Both the position numbers and the translations under genes were made by a program. A stretch of 64,000 nt of DNA from NCBI GenBank assembly GCA_017302615.1, contig JAFLDB010000009.1, forward strand, positions 1 to 64,000, written 5' to 3'. This DNA comes from Sphingomonadales bacterium (GTDB lineage Bacteria > Pseudomonadota > Alphaproteobacteria > Sphingomonadales > Sphingomonadaceae). Below the pieces are notes generated by a model. The model did not search any database, was not told the origin of the DNA, and was given only the letters and a program-made list of their open reading frames with translations. Of the stretch, positions 55,065 to 64,000 are shown piece after piece. Numbering within the stretch: position 1 is the first letter of the stretch; each line of letters starts with the position of its first letter.

Positions 55065-56303
55065 ATGACCCAGGTCTACGTTGCGGGGGTCGGAATGACT
55101 CCGTTTGGTCGCCACCTCGACAAGTCCATCCACGACCTGTCGGGCGCGGCGGCGGCGCTTGCGTTGCAGGATGCCGGAGCGGAAGGTGCGGCGGTCGAAG
55201 CGGTCTATTTCGCGTCTGCCACCAATGGTGCCTTGCAGGGGCAGCACTCGATCCCCGGGCCGATCGCCGCGCGCCGCGCGGGATTGAGCGGCGTGCCGGT
55301 GTTCAGCGTCGAAAACGCCTGCGCTTCCGGCTCCTCGGCGTTCAACCTTGCGGTCCAGGCGATCAAGGCCGGTGAGGCCGACGTCGTCCTGGCGCTGGGC
55401 GCCGAAAAGATGAACATCGCCGACAAGGCGCGAATGTTCGCGGTGTTCGACAGCGGCTGGGATGTCGAGACGGTCGAGGCCAACAAGGCGACCTTGCTCG
55501 CCCTTGGGGCCGGAATCGAACCACCGCCGGGAACCACTTCCGACAAGCCCTATAGCGTGTTCATGGACGTCTATGCGGCCTTCTGCCGCCAGCACATGCG
55601 CCGTTACGGCACCACCCAGCGCCAGATCGCGGCGGTTGCGGCCAAGAACCACCAGCATTCGGTCCACAACCCGCTTGCGCAGTTCCGCGATGCGCTGAGC
55701 ATCGAGCAGGTCATGGCCGCGCCGCCGATTACCTGGCCGCTGACCTTGCCCATGTGCTCTCCGATCAGCGACGGCGCGGCAGCAGCAGTATTGTGCAGCC
55801 CGGCCGGACTGCGCCGCATGGGCAACGCCGGGCGCGCCGTGAAGGTGCTTTCCAGCGTGATCCTGACCGGCATCGAACATGCCCCCGAAGACCGTGAACA
55901 GGGGATCGGCTATCGCGCCGCCATGCGCGCCTATGACCGCGCCGGTCTGGGGCCGGGCGCGATCGACCTGGCCGAGGTCCACGATGCGACCGCGATGGGC
56001 GAACTGCTCAATGTCGAGGCACTCGGCCTGGTGCCGTTCGGCCTGGCTGGTCCTGCGGCGGAGCGCGGCGACTTCACGCTGGGCGGGCGGATCCCGGTCA
56101 ACCCATCGGGCGGTCTTGAATCGAAAGGACACCCGATCGCCGCGACCGGCCTTGGGCAGATCCACGAACTGGTCACCCAGCTGCGCGGTGAAGCCGGGGC
56201 GCGTCAGGTGGAGGGCGCGCGGATCGCGGCGCAAGAAAACGGCGGCGGCCTGCTGGGGATCGAAGAAGCCGTGGTTGCCGTCAACCTGTTCGCCCGGAAC
56301 TGA
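55065..56303 (+). CDS. Thiolase (SCP2/acetyl-CoA acetyltransferase type)
   Basis: A 412-residue thiolase-fold enzyme. The nucleophile Cys86 is in VENACASGSSA; His is in SKGHPIAATG and the N-H-D like segment EVHDATAMGE replaces the NEAFA loop of classical thiolases, as in SCP2-type members. It cleaves a 3-ketoacyl-CoA with CoA. TAAGGAGG gives a strong ribosome site. Likely the last beta-oxidation step of the operon. Confidence 0.9.
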   Translation: MTQVYVAGVGMTPFGRHLDKSIHDLSGAAAALALQDAGAEGAAVEAVYFASATNGALQGQHSIPGPIAARRAGLSGVPVFSVENACASGSSAFNLAVQAIKAGEADVVLALGAEKMNIADKARMFAVFDSGWDVETVEANKATLLALGAGIEPPPGTTSDKPYSVFMDVYAAFCRQHMRRYGTTQRQIAAVAAKNHQHSVHNPLAQFRDALSIEQVMAAPPITWPLTLPMCSPISDGAAAAVLCSPAGLRRMGNAGRAVKVLSSVILTGIEHAPEDREQGIGYRAAMRAYDRAGLGPGAIDLAEVHDATAMGELLNVEALGLVPFGLAGPAAERGDFTLGGRIPVNPSGGLESKGHPIAATGLGQIHELVTQLRGEAGARQVEGARIAAQENGGGLLGIEEAVVAVNLFARN

Positions 56304-56308
56304 AGCCG

Positions 56309-57466
56309 ATGGGCCAGGTGTTGCTTTCCGGCGAACAGGCGATGGCGGTGGAAGGCCTGCGGCGATACCTCGCTGCGGAGGCCGATCCGCTGTTCGGCAA
56401 GGCCTACCGCGACCGCTTCATGCCGCGCGAGGTGCTGGTGCCGGTGATGCGGCGGCTGGCGGAGTTCGGCCTGGTTTCGGGTGCGGTGTCTCCCGCGGCG
56501 GGCGGTCTGGGGCTCGACTGGCTGACCTCATTGATGTTGTTCGAGGAAGTCGCGGCCTGTTCGGTCGACTTGTCGGTGCCGGTGCTGATCAACTCCTTCG
56601 GGGCCTATCTGCTGGAACAGGTTGCCTCGTCAGCGCTGCGCGAGCGCTATCTCCCGGGGCTGATTGCCGGGACCTCATTTGTGTCGATGGGCATTTCCGA
56701 GCCTGGTGCAGGCTCCAACGTGTTGGAAGTCCGCACCCGCGCGCGCCGTGACGGGGATCACTGGGTGATCAGCGGCGAAAAGACCTGGATCAGCAATGGC
56801 GGCTATTCCGACTTCCTGATTTGCCTGTGCCGCACCGGCGAGGATCCGCGCGGCGGCCTGACCCAGATCCTGATCGACCGCCATGAGCATGGCTATGATG
56901 TCCGGGAAATCGACAAGATCGCCTTCAACAGCCAGTCCACCGCGCAGATCTTTCTGGACGAGGTGCGGGTGCCGGTGGCGAACACGATCGGCGAGGAAGG
57001 CGGTGCGCTGAAGCGCACGCTGGCACATTTCGAAAAGTCGCGCGCCTTTGTTGCAATGCAGTCGGTCGGCCTGGCCCGCCGTGCGCTCGAGGAAGCGGTG
57101 ACCTATGCCGGGGTGCGCCGCCAGCACGGCAAGGCGATCGCCGGGCATCAGCTGATTGCCGCGATGCTGGCCGACATGGCTACGCAGGTCGATGCCGCGC
57201 GTTTGCTGGTTCACCGGGCCGGCCAGTTGTTCGACGCGGGCCGCGGGGCGGAAATGGAAGCGGCGATGGCCAAGTATTTCGCCTGCGAGGCTGCGGTGAG
57301 CGTCGCCCGCCAGGCGGTGCAGATCCACGGCGGCAACGGCGTCACCCGCGACTTTCTGGTCGAAAAGCTGGCGCGCGAGGCGATCGTCTGCCCGATCCCC
57401 GAAGGGACCAGCCAGATTCAGCAACTGATCATTGCCCGCGCGCTGACCGGCGTGGCGGCGTTCTGA
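56309..57466 (+). CDS. Acyl-CoA dehydrogenase
   Basis: A 385-residue flavoprotein. FAD/substrate motifs SMGISEPGAGSN and HWVISGEKTWISNGG are standard. The C-terminal IHGGNGVTRDFLVEKLAREA and PIPEGTSQIQ give the FAD-binding and Glu positions. It oxidises an acyl-CoA to the 2-enoyl-CoA. It lies 5 bp after the thiolase gene. An electron-transfer flavoprotein is not in the window. Confidence 0.92.
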   Translation: MGQVLLSGEQAMAVEGLRRYLAAEADPLFGKAYRDRFMPREVLVPVMRRLAEFGLVSGAVSPAAGGLGLDWLTSLMLFEEVAACSVDLSVPVLINSFGAYLLEQVASSALRERYLPGLIAGTSFVSMGISEPGAGSNVLEVRTRARRDGDHWVISGEKTWISNGGYSDFLICLCRTGEDPRGGLTQILIDRHEHGYDVREIDKIAFNSQSTAQIFLDEVRVPVANTIGEEGGALKRTLAHFEKSRAFVAMQSVGLARRALEEAVTYAGVRRQHGKAIAGHQLIAAMLADMATQVDAARLLVHRAGQLFDAGRGAEMEAAMAKYFACEAAVSVARQAVQIHGGNGVTRDFLVEKLAREAIVCPIPEGTSQIQQLIIARALTGVAAF

Positions 57467-57485
57467 ACGCGCAAGGAGAAACAAC

Positions 57486-58259
57486 ATGCAGATTGCCGAA
57501 AAGGTCGTGGTCATCACTGGCGGCGCATCCGGACTGGGTCTGGCCGCCGCGCGCTACCTGATCGCGGAAAAGGGCGCACGGGTTGCCCTGTTCGATGTCA
57601 ACGCGGAGGCGGGCCTGGCCGCCGAAGCGGAACTGGGCGAACAGGCGATGTTCGTGGCGACCGATGTTACCAGCGACAGTTCGGTCCGTGCGGCGGTGGA
57701 GGCCGTGGTGGAGCGCTTTGGCGCGGTCCATGCCTGCATCAACTGTGCGGCCATCCTTGGTCCCAGCAAGGTGCTCGACAAGGAAGGCAAGGCGACGCCG
57801 CTCGCCCGCTTTGCACAGATGGCGATGGTCAACCTGGTCGGTGTGTTCAATGTGATGAGCCAGTGCGCCGAGGCGATGGCGCGCAACGAGCCCGAAAATG
57901 GGGAGGAGCGCGGGGTCGTTATCAACATCTCGTCGGGCGCGGCGTTCGAAGGGCAGATCGGCCAATGCGCCTATTCGGCGACCAAGGCGGGGGTGATCGG
58001 GCTGAACATGCCGGCCGCCCGCGAGCTGGGCGCGCGCGGGATCCGCGTCAACGCGATCGCCCCAGGGCTGTTCCTGACGCCGATGGCGGCTCAGGTCGCG
58101 CCCGAGGTTCTGGCATCGCTGAAGGCCATGACCGAAGCCCCCAACCGGCTGGGCGACCCGGTCGAGTTCGCGCACTGCTGCGCCTTCATTATCGAGAACG
58201 CCTATCTGAACGGTGAGACGATCCGGCTTGACGCCGCGTCGCGCCTGCGGGCGCGCTGA
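57486..58259 (+). CDS. SDR-type 3-hydroxyacyl-CoA dehydrogenase
   Basis: A 257-residue SDR with TGGASGLG, INCAAIL in place of NNAG, and ISSGAAFEGQIGQCAYSATKAG (S-YxxxK). Asp in LFDVNAEAG favours NAD. The sequence pattern is like type-2 hydroxyacyl-CoA dehydrogenases (HSD10-like). It fits the third step of the cycle between hydratase and thiolase. AAGGAG ribosome site, 3 bp from the ligase gene. Confidence 0.88.
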   Translation: MQIAEKVVVITGGASGLGLAAARYLIAEKGARVALFDVNAEAGLAAEAELGEQAMFVATDVTSDSSVRAAVEAVVERFGAVHACINCAAILGPSKVLDKEGKATPLARFAQMAMVNLVGVFNVMSQCAEAMARNEPENGEERGVVINISSGAAFEGQIGQCAYSATKAGVIGLNMPAARELGARGIRVNAIAPGLFLTPMAAQVAPEVLASLKAMTEAPNRLGDPVEFAHCCAFIIENAYLNGETIRLDAASRLRAR

Positions 58260-58262
58260 GCG

Positions 58263-59840
58263 ATGAAGCTCAACTTCTGCCGGGTGATGCGCGGCCTGGT
58301 CCGGCGCTTTGGCGATGCCGAGGCTTTGGCCAACGTCGAGCGCGGGCGGCGGTTCAGCTACCGCGAATACCATCTGCTGACCAATCGCATCGCCAACGCG
58401 ATCCGCGACGAACTCGGGGTCGGTCCGGGCGACCGGTTCCTGCTCATCCTTGAGAACGACAACCTGTCGCTGCTGCATATGCCGATGTTCCTCAAGCAGG
58501 AAGGCACCGCGGTGCTGACCAACATGCGGGATTCACTGGAGGAGCATCGCCGACAGGTCGAATTCGTGAAACCGAAGCTGGTTGTCCTGGAGAACCGCTT
58601 GCTGGGCACCCATCTGCCAATGCTGCGCGAAACGGGTTGTCAGGTGGTGGTCGTGGACAAGGAAGTTGATCTCCCGGCCGATGTCCTGGCCTTGCCCGAT
58701 CTGATCGACCGGGCCTCGGATCGCGACAACGATGTGGCGCTGGACCAGACCGGCCACACCGCGATGATGCGCTTCACCGGGGGCACGACCGGCAACGGCA
58801 AGTGCGCGATGTACACGCCCGACAACATCATGGCGTGCCGAGACAGCTTCTTTATTCATTCCGAGCTTGGCTGGGACGCCCAGACCCGCGCCCTGCATGT
58901 CGCTCCGCTATCGCACGGGGCAGCGATGCTGTTCTATCCGACTCTGTTTTCGGGCGGGACCAGCGTAACGATGAATGCGCTGGATCTCGAGGCCTGGATC
59001 GACGTCGCCGAGCGCGAACGGATCACCCATTCGTTCCTGGTTCCGACCGCGCTTTATCGGCTGCTTGAACTTCAGCGGGCGACCCCGCGCAACCTCACTT
59101 CGCTGCGCACGCTGCTTTACGGTGCTGCACCCATGAGCCCGGCCAGGCTCAAGGACCTGCTCGAATGCTTCGGACCGATCTTCGTGCAGTCATACGCCGC
59201 TACCGAGACCGGGATGATCGTCAGCCTGCTGGGCAAGGCAGATCACCGCATCGACAGCGATGCCGCAGTCGCGCGACTGGGATCGACCGGGCGGGTCACG
59301 CCAGGGGTCGAAGTGTTCATTGCCGACGAGCAGGGGCAGGAACTGGCAATCGGCGAGACCGGCGAGATCCGCATCCGTTGCCGTGCGGTGGTCCAGGGGT
59401 ATTACGGTAACCCGGACCAGACGGCCGCCGAGTTCGCAGACGATTGCTGGCGTTCTGGCGACCTCGGGTTCATCGATCCGGACGGTTACCTGCATCTGGT
59501 TGACCGGCTCAAGGACATGATCATCACCGGCGGTTTCAACGTCTATGCGGTCGAGGTCGAAGCTGCCCTTGCGGAACACCCTGCCGTCCTGATGAGCGCG
59601 GTCGTCGGCATACCCCATGCCGAGTGGGGAGAGGCAGTCCACGCCGAGGTGGTTCTGCGCGCGGGGGCGACCGTGGACGAACCTGCCCTGATCGATCTCG
59701 TCAAGACCCGGCTCGGAAGCTTCAAGGCGCCAAAGTCGATCACGCTGGTCGACAGCCTGCCGATATCCGCCGTCGGCAAAGTGCTGCGGCGCGAAGTAAG
59801 GGCCAAGTACTGGCAAGGGCACCAGAGGGCAATCGGCTAG
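58263..59840 (+). CDS. Acyl-CoA ligase (AMP-forming)
   Basis: A 525-residue ANL-family synthetase. The P-loop is RFTGGTTGNGKCAMY (Asn replacing the usual Pro), the aromatic adenine motif is SYAATETG, and SGDLGFIDPDGYLHLVDRLKDMI holds the hinge Asp/Arg. The catalytic Lys is in ISAVGKVLRRE. It activates a carboxylic acid to its CoA ester, the entry step of the operon it ends. The acid is unknown. Confidence 0.9.
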   Translation: MKLNFCRVMRGLVRRFGDAEALANVERGRRFSYREYHLLTNRIANAIRDELGVGPGDRFLLILENDNLSLLHMPMFLKQEGTAVLTNMRDSLEEHRRQVEFVKPKLVVLENRLLGTHLPMLRETGCQVVVVDKEVDLPADVLALPDLIDRASDRDNDVALDQTGHTAMMRFTGGTTGNGKCAMYTPDNIMACRDSFFIHSELGWDAQTRALHVAPLSHGAAMLFYPTLFSGGTSVTMNALDLEAWIDVAERERITHSFLVPTALYRLLELQRATPRNLTSLRTLLYGAAPMSPARLKDLLECFGPIFVQSYAATETGMIVSLLGKADHRIDSDAAVARLGSTGRVTPGVEVFIADEQGQELAIGETGEIRIRCRAVVQGYYGNPDQTAAEFADDCWRSGDLGFIDPDGYLHLVDRLKDMIITGGFNVYAVEVEAALAEHPAVLMSAVVGIPHAEWGEAVHAEVVLRAGATVDEPALIDLVKTRLGSFKAPKSITLVDSLPISAVGKVLRREVRAKYWQGHQRAIG

Positions 59841-60304
59841 GCGGTCGGCAAGCGCCGCGGTGAGCGCATCGTGAATCTCCCTCCAGGGTATCTGACGGTG
59901 TTCCGGGTGCCGCTGAGCAGCGCTGGCTGACCAAAACAAGAGATCAGGTCGGGCTTTGCGCCGTTTGGCTACCACTGCCGTAACAAGACCTGTCCTGCGC
60001 CCGCTAGCCGCGCCCCAAGGCAGAGCCTTTGCTCGCCCGGTCCCGTTGCGTGGTACAGTTCTGGAAGATGAGCACACGTTTGCGCTGGTTTGCGGAGATC
60101 TGGCTCAGAAGCGGAGAAGAGTCTGCCCCGAAGGACTGGCGGAGGATGCGGGACCCCAATCCGAAGTTCTCTCACATCGGAACCCTTGGTTTTCCTGGGG
60201 TGTCATTAAATTTCTAATATTGGCTTCGCCCATTCCGTGCCTGTCTCGATATCGCCCTTTAATAGCGATGGTATTCCGATGGCGAGGATGCGGTAAGAGG
60301 GGGC
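59841..60304. other. Gap with no recognisable gene
   Basis: About 460 bp between the ligase and a small hypothetical gene. Short open frames on both strands show no known domain. The composition becomes more AT-rich from about 60180. It leads into the IS-affected stretch and may be degenerate DNA. Confidence 0.4.
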
Positions 60305-60673
60305 ATGGATACAGTCGATTCAGACCTGCCGGATGCTGCTGTTGAACACATCAGTCAGATGCTGACGCTGGCCAAGAGCAAGCATCAAGAGGCCATGGCG
60401 TTGCTCGGCACGCCTGATCCGAACGCCCTGCCACGCCTGCGTGAAGTGCTTCGGCTCTTGGAAGAGGTCGAGCTGTTGGCTGATGACGCGACAAGCTATG
60501 TCGAGGCAGACGTGATGAAGGCAGCGATCAAGGACCTGCATTTTCAGCAGGCGGCCGTCCAAGCGGTTATAGCCCGGTTGGAGAATGTGAGGGTCCAGTC
60601 CCCATGGGCGACGCCTTGGCCATGGTTTACCCTGATCATGCTGGCGGCGCTGATTGGCTACTTCGCAAGCTAG
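60305..60673 (+). CDS. Hypothetical tail-anchored protein
   Basis: A 122-residue protein: mostly helical, charged N-terminal part with heptad-like Leu/Ala spacing (about 10-95) and one C-terminal transmembrane helix (WPWFTLIMLAALIGYFAS). AGAGGGGGC just before the ATG is a good ribosome site. No family recognised. Its composition is less GC-rich than the catabolic genes. Confidence 0.6.
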   Translation: MDTVDSDLPDAAVEHISQMLTLAKSKHQEAMALLGTPDPNALPRLREVLRLLEEVELLADDATSYVEADVMKAAIKDLHFQQAAVQAVIARLENVRVQSPWATPWPWFTLIMLAALIGYFAS

Positions 60674-60702
60674 ACCGCGATAATATGGTGAGATCGGCTA
60701 AG

Positions 60703-60855
60703 CTACTTGAAGGCTTTGTATAAGGTGTCTTCGAAGGACTTCATCAGAAGCGGGACAACCTTGCCCTCCTGCAGCCATTCAAGTGCGGTCACCCGCGCGG
60801 AACCCATCTTGGCCAGGCCATCGAGCCTGAGACCGGATACGTTGATGCAGACCCA
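60703..60855 (-). pseudogene. Unidentified gene tail next to an IS fragment
   Basis: A minus-strand frame of about 50 codons without a start reads VTALEWLQEGKVVPLLMK and ends FEDTLYKAFK at a stop (60703). It looks like a real C-terminus, but the upstream part is cut by a stop at the junction with the IS3-type orfA. I do not recognise the protein. Confidence 0.3.
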
Positions 60856-61252
60856 CTACGCCATCCATTTTACCCTTGCAGACGGGGCGGGCCATACGTT
60901 TTTTGAGCAGCCGGTTCTCCAGCGTCAGATCGGCAACGCATTCCTTCAGGGCGCGGGCTTCGCGGCGCAGGTCATGCACTTCGCCGGTGGTCGCAGCGCG
61001 GGCGGTGTCTCCGGCGAGGCGCCGCTTGCCCGCCTCCATGAACTCTTTCGACCAGCTGTAATACAGGCTCTGCGCGATGCCTTCCTTGCGGCACAGCTCA
61101 GCAATGCTGTCCTCGCCGCGCAGCCCATCGAGCACGATGCGGATCTTGTCTTCGGCCGAGAAATGGCGACGGGTCTGCCGCCGAATGTCCTTCACGACCC
61201 GCTCAGCAGGAGCCTTTACCGGCGATTTTTTCAAGGAGTGTTGGGACTTCAT
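60779..61252 (-). pseudogene. IS3-type transposase OrfA, truncated
   Basis: The frame from ATG 61252 gives a typical OrfA: RRHFSAEDKIRIVLDGLRG, helix-turn-helix SIAELCRKEGIAQSLYYSW, and the coiled-coil end ADLTLENRLLKK. Homology stops at about 60897; the rest to the stop at 60779 is unrelated. OrfB with the DDE catalytic domain is absent, so the element cannot move by itself. The deletion seems to have joined it to another gene tail (60703-60855). Confidence 0.75.
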
Positions 61253-61291
61253 CTTCGTTCCTTCGTCACTACGACGAAGCCCCAACACTCC

Positions 61292-61501
61292 TTAAATCAC
61301 AACGTCAAATCTGTGCCATTGGTGCTGACGGGGGACACTGGCCACGTCTGCAACTGGCTCGGGGGGAAGCTCTAAGGGGCTTGGATCAGCTGCATTGCCG
61401 TCTTTCAGCCTAAGCTGGGAGAAGTCCTCGACGGCCACTTCACGTGCATGGGACTGAAGCCCGAGCACAGCGGTGGCTGCAAAAATTATGAAACGCTTCA
61501 C
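61292..61501 (-). pseudogene. Exported protein N-terminus, probably interrupted
   Basis: From a GTG at 61501, with AAAGG upstream, the frame encodes a signal peptide (KRFIIFAATAVLGLQSHA) and a short Asp/Pro-rich mature part. It then runs into the sequence leading to the IS3-type OrfA. It looks like a secreted protein gene cut by the element. The family is unknown and the exact junction is uncertain. Confidence 0.35.
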
Positions 61502-61885
61502 GTCACGCCTTTCGATGGCGTGCTGTGCAGATGGGGTTGCGCGAAACCCAATTTAGGCGCGCCCCTTTACTACTGTCAATCCAGCCGACAAGCCGACGAC
61601 TAACTACGCAATGGAAATCTACGACTACGGCCCATCAGTAACCGGTTGGGTGTGCGAACTGCAATCAGAAGCCGCATAATGGCCAAGCATGCAGACTCTC
61701 TACGTTAGCAGGACAGGGTTGCGAAAGTCTCCAAATTGACGGTTGCTTGCCTTGATACAATCGACATCGCGCTCTTGCACGATTGGCGTAGTTGGAACGC
61801 AGCGCTTTCGGCTCTGCCAAGGGGGAGTCTTCTGTCGGCTCTGGTGACGACCCTGGAACGGAAGACATTGCAGCCGCGCACTGGA
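61502..61885. other. Gap with no recognisable gene
   Basis: About 380 bp between the broken exported-protein gene and the end of the EmrB gene. No tRNA, repeat or gene was identified. A 67-codon minus frame ending in SLHAWPLCGF is open but has no family features. Confidence 0.4.
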
Positions 61886-63415
61886 TCAGTGCCCCAGCGG
61901 CATCCCGCCCGATCTAGTCGGGCGTGGAGCGAGCCAGATGAGAGCGGCGGCGAAGAGCAGGATGGCGCTGGTGGCCCAGAAGGTATGGATGAGCGCCAGG
62001 GTTGTCGCTTCGAGATCGACCATGTTGCTGAGAATCTGCCGCACCTGATCGGGCGGAAACCCGAGTCCGGTCAAGCTATCCTGCACGGCTTCCGGTTGCA
62101 TCGCTCCGACGGCATCGCTCCGCGCCAGGCGCTGCGTGTCGGCCCAGTAGGAGAGCGTTATCGAGGTCGCTACCGCCGTTGCGATGGTCCGCATAAAGCT
62201 CTGAAGGCCGGCAGCCGACGCCACTTCATTGTCATCGACGGTGTTGAGGGTGAGCGACATGAGCGGAAGCATCATGAAGGTCACCCCCAAGCCCTGAACC
62301 AACTGCAGAATGCTGAGAGTCCAGAAATCGGCGTCCGTCGTCCAGGTCGTTCGGACGAGCGTCGTCGCCGCAATCCAGGCGATACCGCCCGAGACCAACA
62401 GGCGGGGGTCGAGGCGACTCATCAAGAAGGCCGCCAGTGGCGCTGTAAACAGTGCGCCGGTGGCGGAGAAAGATGACGACAATCCCGCTGAAGTCGCCGG
62501 GAATCCGAGCCAGGCCTGTTGCCACTGGGGGACAATGACAAAACCCGCGAAATAGCCAGCAAATGCGAGCGACAGCACTGTCAGGCTGACGCTGAACCCC
62601 CGGTGTCTGAACACCCGCAAATCGACAATCGGGTGATCTTCGCCTAGCTCCCAGATAACGAAGAGCAGAAGACAGACAAAGGAGGTGATCGATAGCGCGA
62701 CGATCATCGGATCGGCGAACCAGTCATGGTTGCGGCCAAGGTCCAGCACGAGTTGCAGGCAACCCACCCAAAGGACCAGCAGGGCGAGTCCGATGAAATC
62801 GATGGGCTGGGTCTGCCGATCGGTTTCGACGGGCTTCAGCAACACGATACCCACGCCAATACAAAGGATCGCAACGGGCACGTTGATCAGGAATATCCAA
62901 TGCCAGCTGTAGTTCTCGGTAAGGTAGCCTCCGATCATCGGGCCAAGAGCTGGCCCCATCAACAGTGTGACAGCCCACATGCCCAAAGCCATGTTGCGCT
63001 TTTCCGGCGGAAAGACCTTCAGGAGCAGCGTCTGCGACAAGGGCATCAGGAACGCGCCGAAGATCCCCTGGCCGATCCGGCATGCAACCAGCATCCCCAT
63101 TGTGATTGAAATACCGCACAAGAAGGAAAGAATGCCGAAGCCGACCATGCTGACGACGAAGGTGCGCACCGAACCGAAGCGTCCCGCGATCCACCCGGTC
63201 AAGGGAACGCAGATCGCTTCAGCTACCGCGTAAGAGGTGATGATCCAGGCCCCTTGCTCAAGCGTGATCCCGAGGCTGCCAGCGACATGCGGGATCGAGA
63301 CATTGGCGATGGTCAGGTCGAGAATGACCATGAAATTGGCCAGCGCCAGCACCAGCCCGGCGGCCAATTGCCGCGACGGGGCAATGCCAGCGCTTTCGGG
63401 TTTGGCGCTACTCAT
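61886..63415 (-). CDS. emrB: DHA2-family MFS multidrug efflux permease
   Basis: A 509-residue permease with about 14 transmembrane helices. DHA2 motifs are LDLTIANVSIPHVAGSLG near helix 1, SYAVAEAICVPLTGWIAGRFG, and motif C in LLMGPALGPMIGGYL. It exports hydrophobic drugs by proton antiport, in Gram-negatives with a membrane-fusion partner, encoded 6 bp upstream at 63422. An outer-membrane TolC partner is not in the window. Confidence 0.93.
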   Translation of the reverse strand: MSSAKPESAGIAPSRQLAAGLVLALANFMVILDLTIANVSIPHVAGSLGITLEQGAWIITSYAVAEAICVPLTGWIAGRFGSVRTFVVSMVGFGILSFLCGISITMGMLVACRIGQGIFGAFLMPLSQTLLLKVFPPEKRNMALGMWAVTLLMGPALGPMIGGYLTENYSWHWIFLINVPVAILCIGVGIVLLKPVETDRQTQPIDFIGLALLVLWVGCLQLVLDLGRNHDWFADPMIVALSITSFVCLLLFVIWELGEDHPIVDLRVFRHRGFSVSLTVLSLAFAGYFAGFVIVPQWQQAWLGFPATSAGLSSSFSATGALFTAPLAAFLMSRLDPRLLVSGGIAWIAATTLVRTTWTTDADFWTLSILQLVQGLGVTFMMLPLMSLTLNTVDDNEVASAAGLQSFMRTIATAVATSITLSYWADTQRLARSDAVGAMQPEAVQDSLTGLGFPPDQVRQILSNMVDLEATTLALIHTFWATSAILLFAAALIWLAPRPTRSGGMPLGH

Positions 63416-63421
63416 CGTGCC

Positions 63422-64000
63422 TTACCTTCGAGAAACATCGATCTCGACTTCCATCGACAGCCCGACGCGCAAGGGATGTTTCCGTAGCTCGGCAGGATCG
63501 AGTTCGATCCGCACCGGGAGACGCTGGACAGTCTTGATCCAGTTGCCGGTGGCGTTCTGGGCCGGAATAACCGCCATTGACGATCCGGTTCCGCCAGCAA
63601 AGCCGGTGATCTTGCCATGATAAACAACGTCGCCACCGTAAAGGTCCGAGGTCAGAGTGACGGGCATGCCGATGCGGACGCGGCGCAGCTGGCTCTCCCT
63701 GAAGTTCGCATCGACATAGAGCTTGTCGACCGGGACGATGGTCATGATGATCTGTCCTGGGTTCAGTCGTTGCCCGACCTGAATTTGCAGACGGCTCACC
63801 ACCCCCGAAACGGGCGCCCGGATTTCGGTGCGTTCAAGATCGAGCCGCGCCGAGTCGAGCCGCGCCGCGGCAGCTTGCACAGCGGGATCGGTGTCGATGT
63901 TTGAGCCGCGCACCAGTGCATCGTTGGCCGCGAACTGGCCCTGGGCAACGCGGCGGGCCGAACTGACCTCCGATATCCCACCGCGAGCGGCATCGAGTGC
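63422..64000 (-). CDS. emrA: HlyD/EmrA-family membrane fusion protein (5' truncated)
   Basis: A 192-codon 3' part of a membrane fusion protein. It is open to the right window edge; the GTG at 63913 is internal. The end of the coiled-coil hairpin (AARLDSARLDLERTEIRAP) leads to the lipoyl half VSGVVSRLQIQVGQRLNPGQ and the beta-barrel (YVDANFRESQL; GMPVTLTSDLYGG). It links the EmrB permease to an outer-membrane channel. The N-terminal anchor and first lipoyl half lie outside the window. Confidence 0.9.
   Translation of the reverse strand, partial: ALDAARGGISEVSSARRVAQGQFAANDALVRGSNIDTDPAVQAAAARLDSARLDLERTEIRAPVSGVVSRLQIQVGQRLNPGQIIMTIVPVDKLYVDANFRESQLRRVRIGMPVTLTSDLYGGDVVYHGKITGFAGGTGSSMAVIPAQNATGNWIKTVQRLPVRIELDPAELRKHPLRVGLSMEVEIDVSRR

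Noticed and set aside
54243..56234. 663-codon minus-strand ORF
   Set aside because: Antisense to the crotonase and thiolase genes.
59190..60077. 295-codon minus-strand ORF reaching into the 59841-60304 gap
   Set aside because: Mostly antisense to the acyl-CoA ligase; the part in the gap shows no known family.

Overview
The window is GC-rich, gene-dense DNA from an alphaproteobacterium, most likely of the order Sphingomonadales (Novosphingobium or Sphingobium type). I infer this from the TonB receptor / halogenase / glycosidase locus, the abundance of aromatic and alicyclic catabolic operons, the many ATGA stop-start overlaps and the protein families present. It reads as an accessory or catabolic chromosome segment, or a megaplasmid, with worn mobile-element remnants at 1-88, 46141-46405 and 60779-61252.

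Layout. 1-3938: an IS5-like transposase fragment, then a small cassette resembling a lasso peptide cluster: a 39-aa precursor-like peptide, a frameshifted asparagine-synthetase-type cyclase and an ABC exporter. 4013-8735: a DUF2141 protein, then an inositol module (CTP:inositol-phosphate cytidylyltransferase, inositol-3-phosphate synthase, CDP-alcohol phosphatidyltransferase) and an M20 amidohydrolase. 8939-11184: a NarL-type two-component system. 11584-17508: a five-gene operon (quinone oxidoreductase, TauD-type dioxygenase, BKACE, small serine hydrolase, MFS) with a divergent AraC regulator. 17505-28947: a LacI-controlled glycan-use locus (TonB receptor, GH3, tryptophan-halogenase-like flavoprotein, GH30, FHS sugar permease) and a secreted EEP-fold hydrolase.

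29117-38291: a divergent meta-cleavage aromatic pathway around a TetR regulator. One arm carries ALDH, extradiol dioxygenase, FAH-family decarboxylase/isomerase and P450. The other carries HpcH/HpaI aldolase, hydratase, thioesterase, DUF3237 and FAD hydroxylase. The same TTGA-N6-TCAA site lies in front of both arms. 38399-46113: a Crp/Fnr regulator divergent from AtuA-like, class II aldolase, SDR, Baeyer-Villiger monooxygenase, a frameshifted HSL-type hydrolase and a Coq4-like protein, ending at an IS6-family transposase remnant. 46459-52392: Zn-alcohol dehydrogenase, a DUF1330-like membrane protein, an alpha/beta hydrolase, a cytochrome c/beta-propeller protein and a membrane protein, with a divergent AraC regulator. 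52479-59840: a second AraC regulator and a beta-oxidation-like operon (isochorismatase-like hydrolase, enoyl-CoA hydratase, thiolase, acyl-CoA dehydrogenase, SDR, acyl-CoA ligase). 59841-61885: a degraded region with an IS3-type orfA fragment. 61886-64000: an EmrB/EmrA-type efflux pair, with EmrA running off the right edge.

Together, 29117-59840 looks like a catabolic island. The TetR unit can hydroxylate, cleave and break down an aromatic acid to central metabolites. The BVMO, hydrolase, dehydrogenase and acyl-CoA genes could turn an alicyclic or terpenoid ketone into CoA esters. The actual substrates cannot be read from sequence. Two genes (351-2278 and 44312-45261) are broken by single-base shortfalls in C or G runs, which may be assembly errors rather than true mutations.
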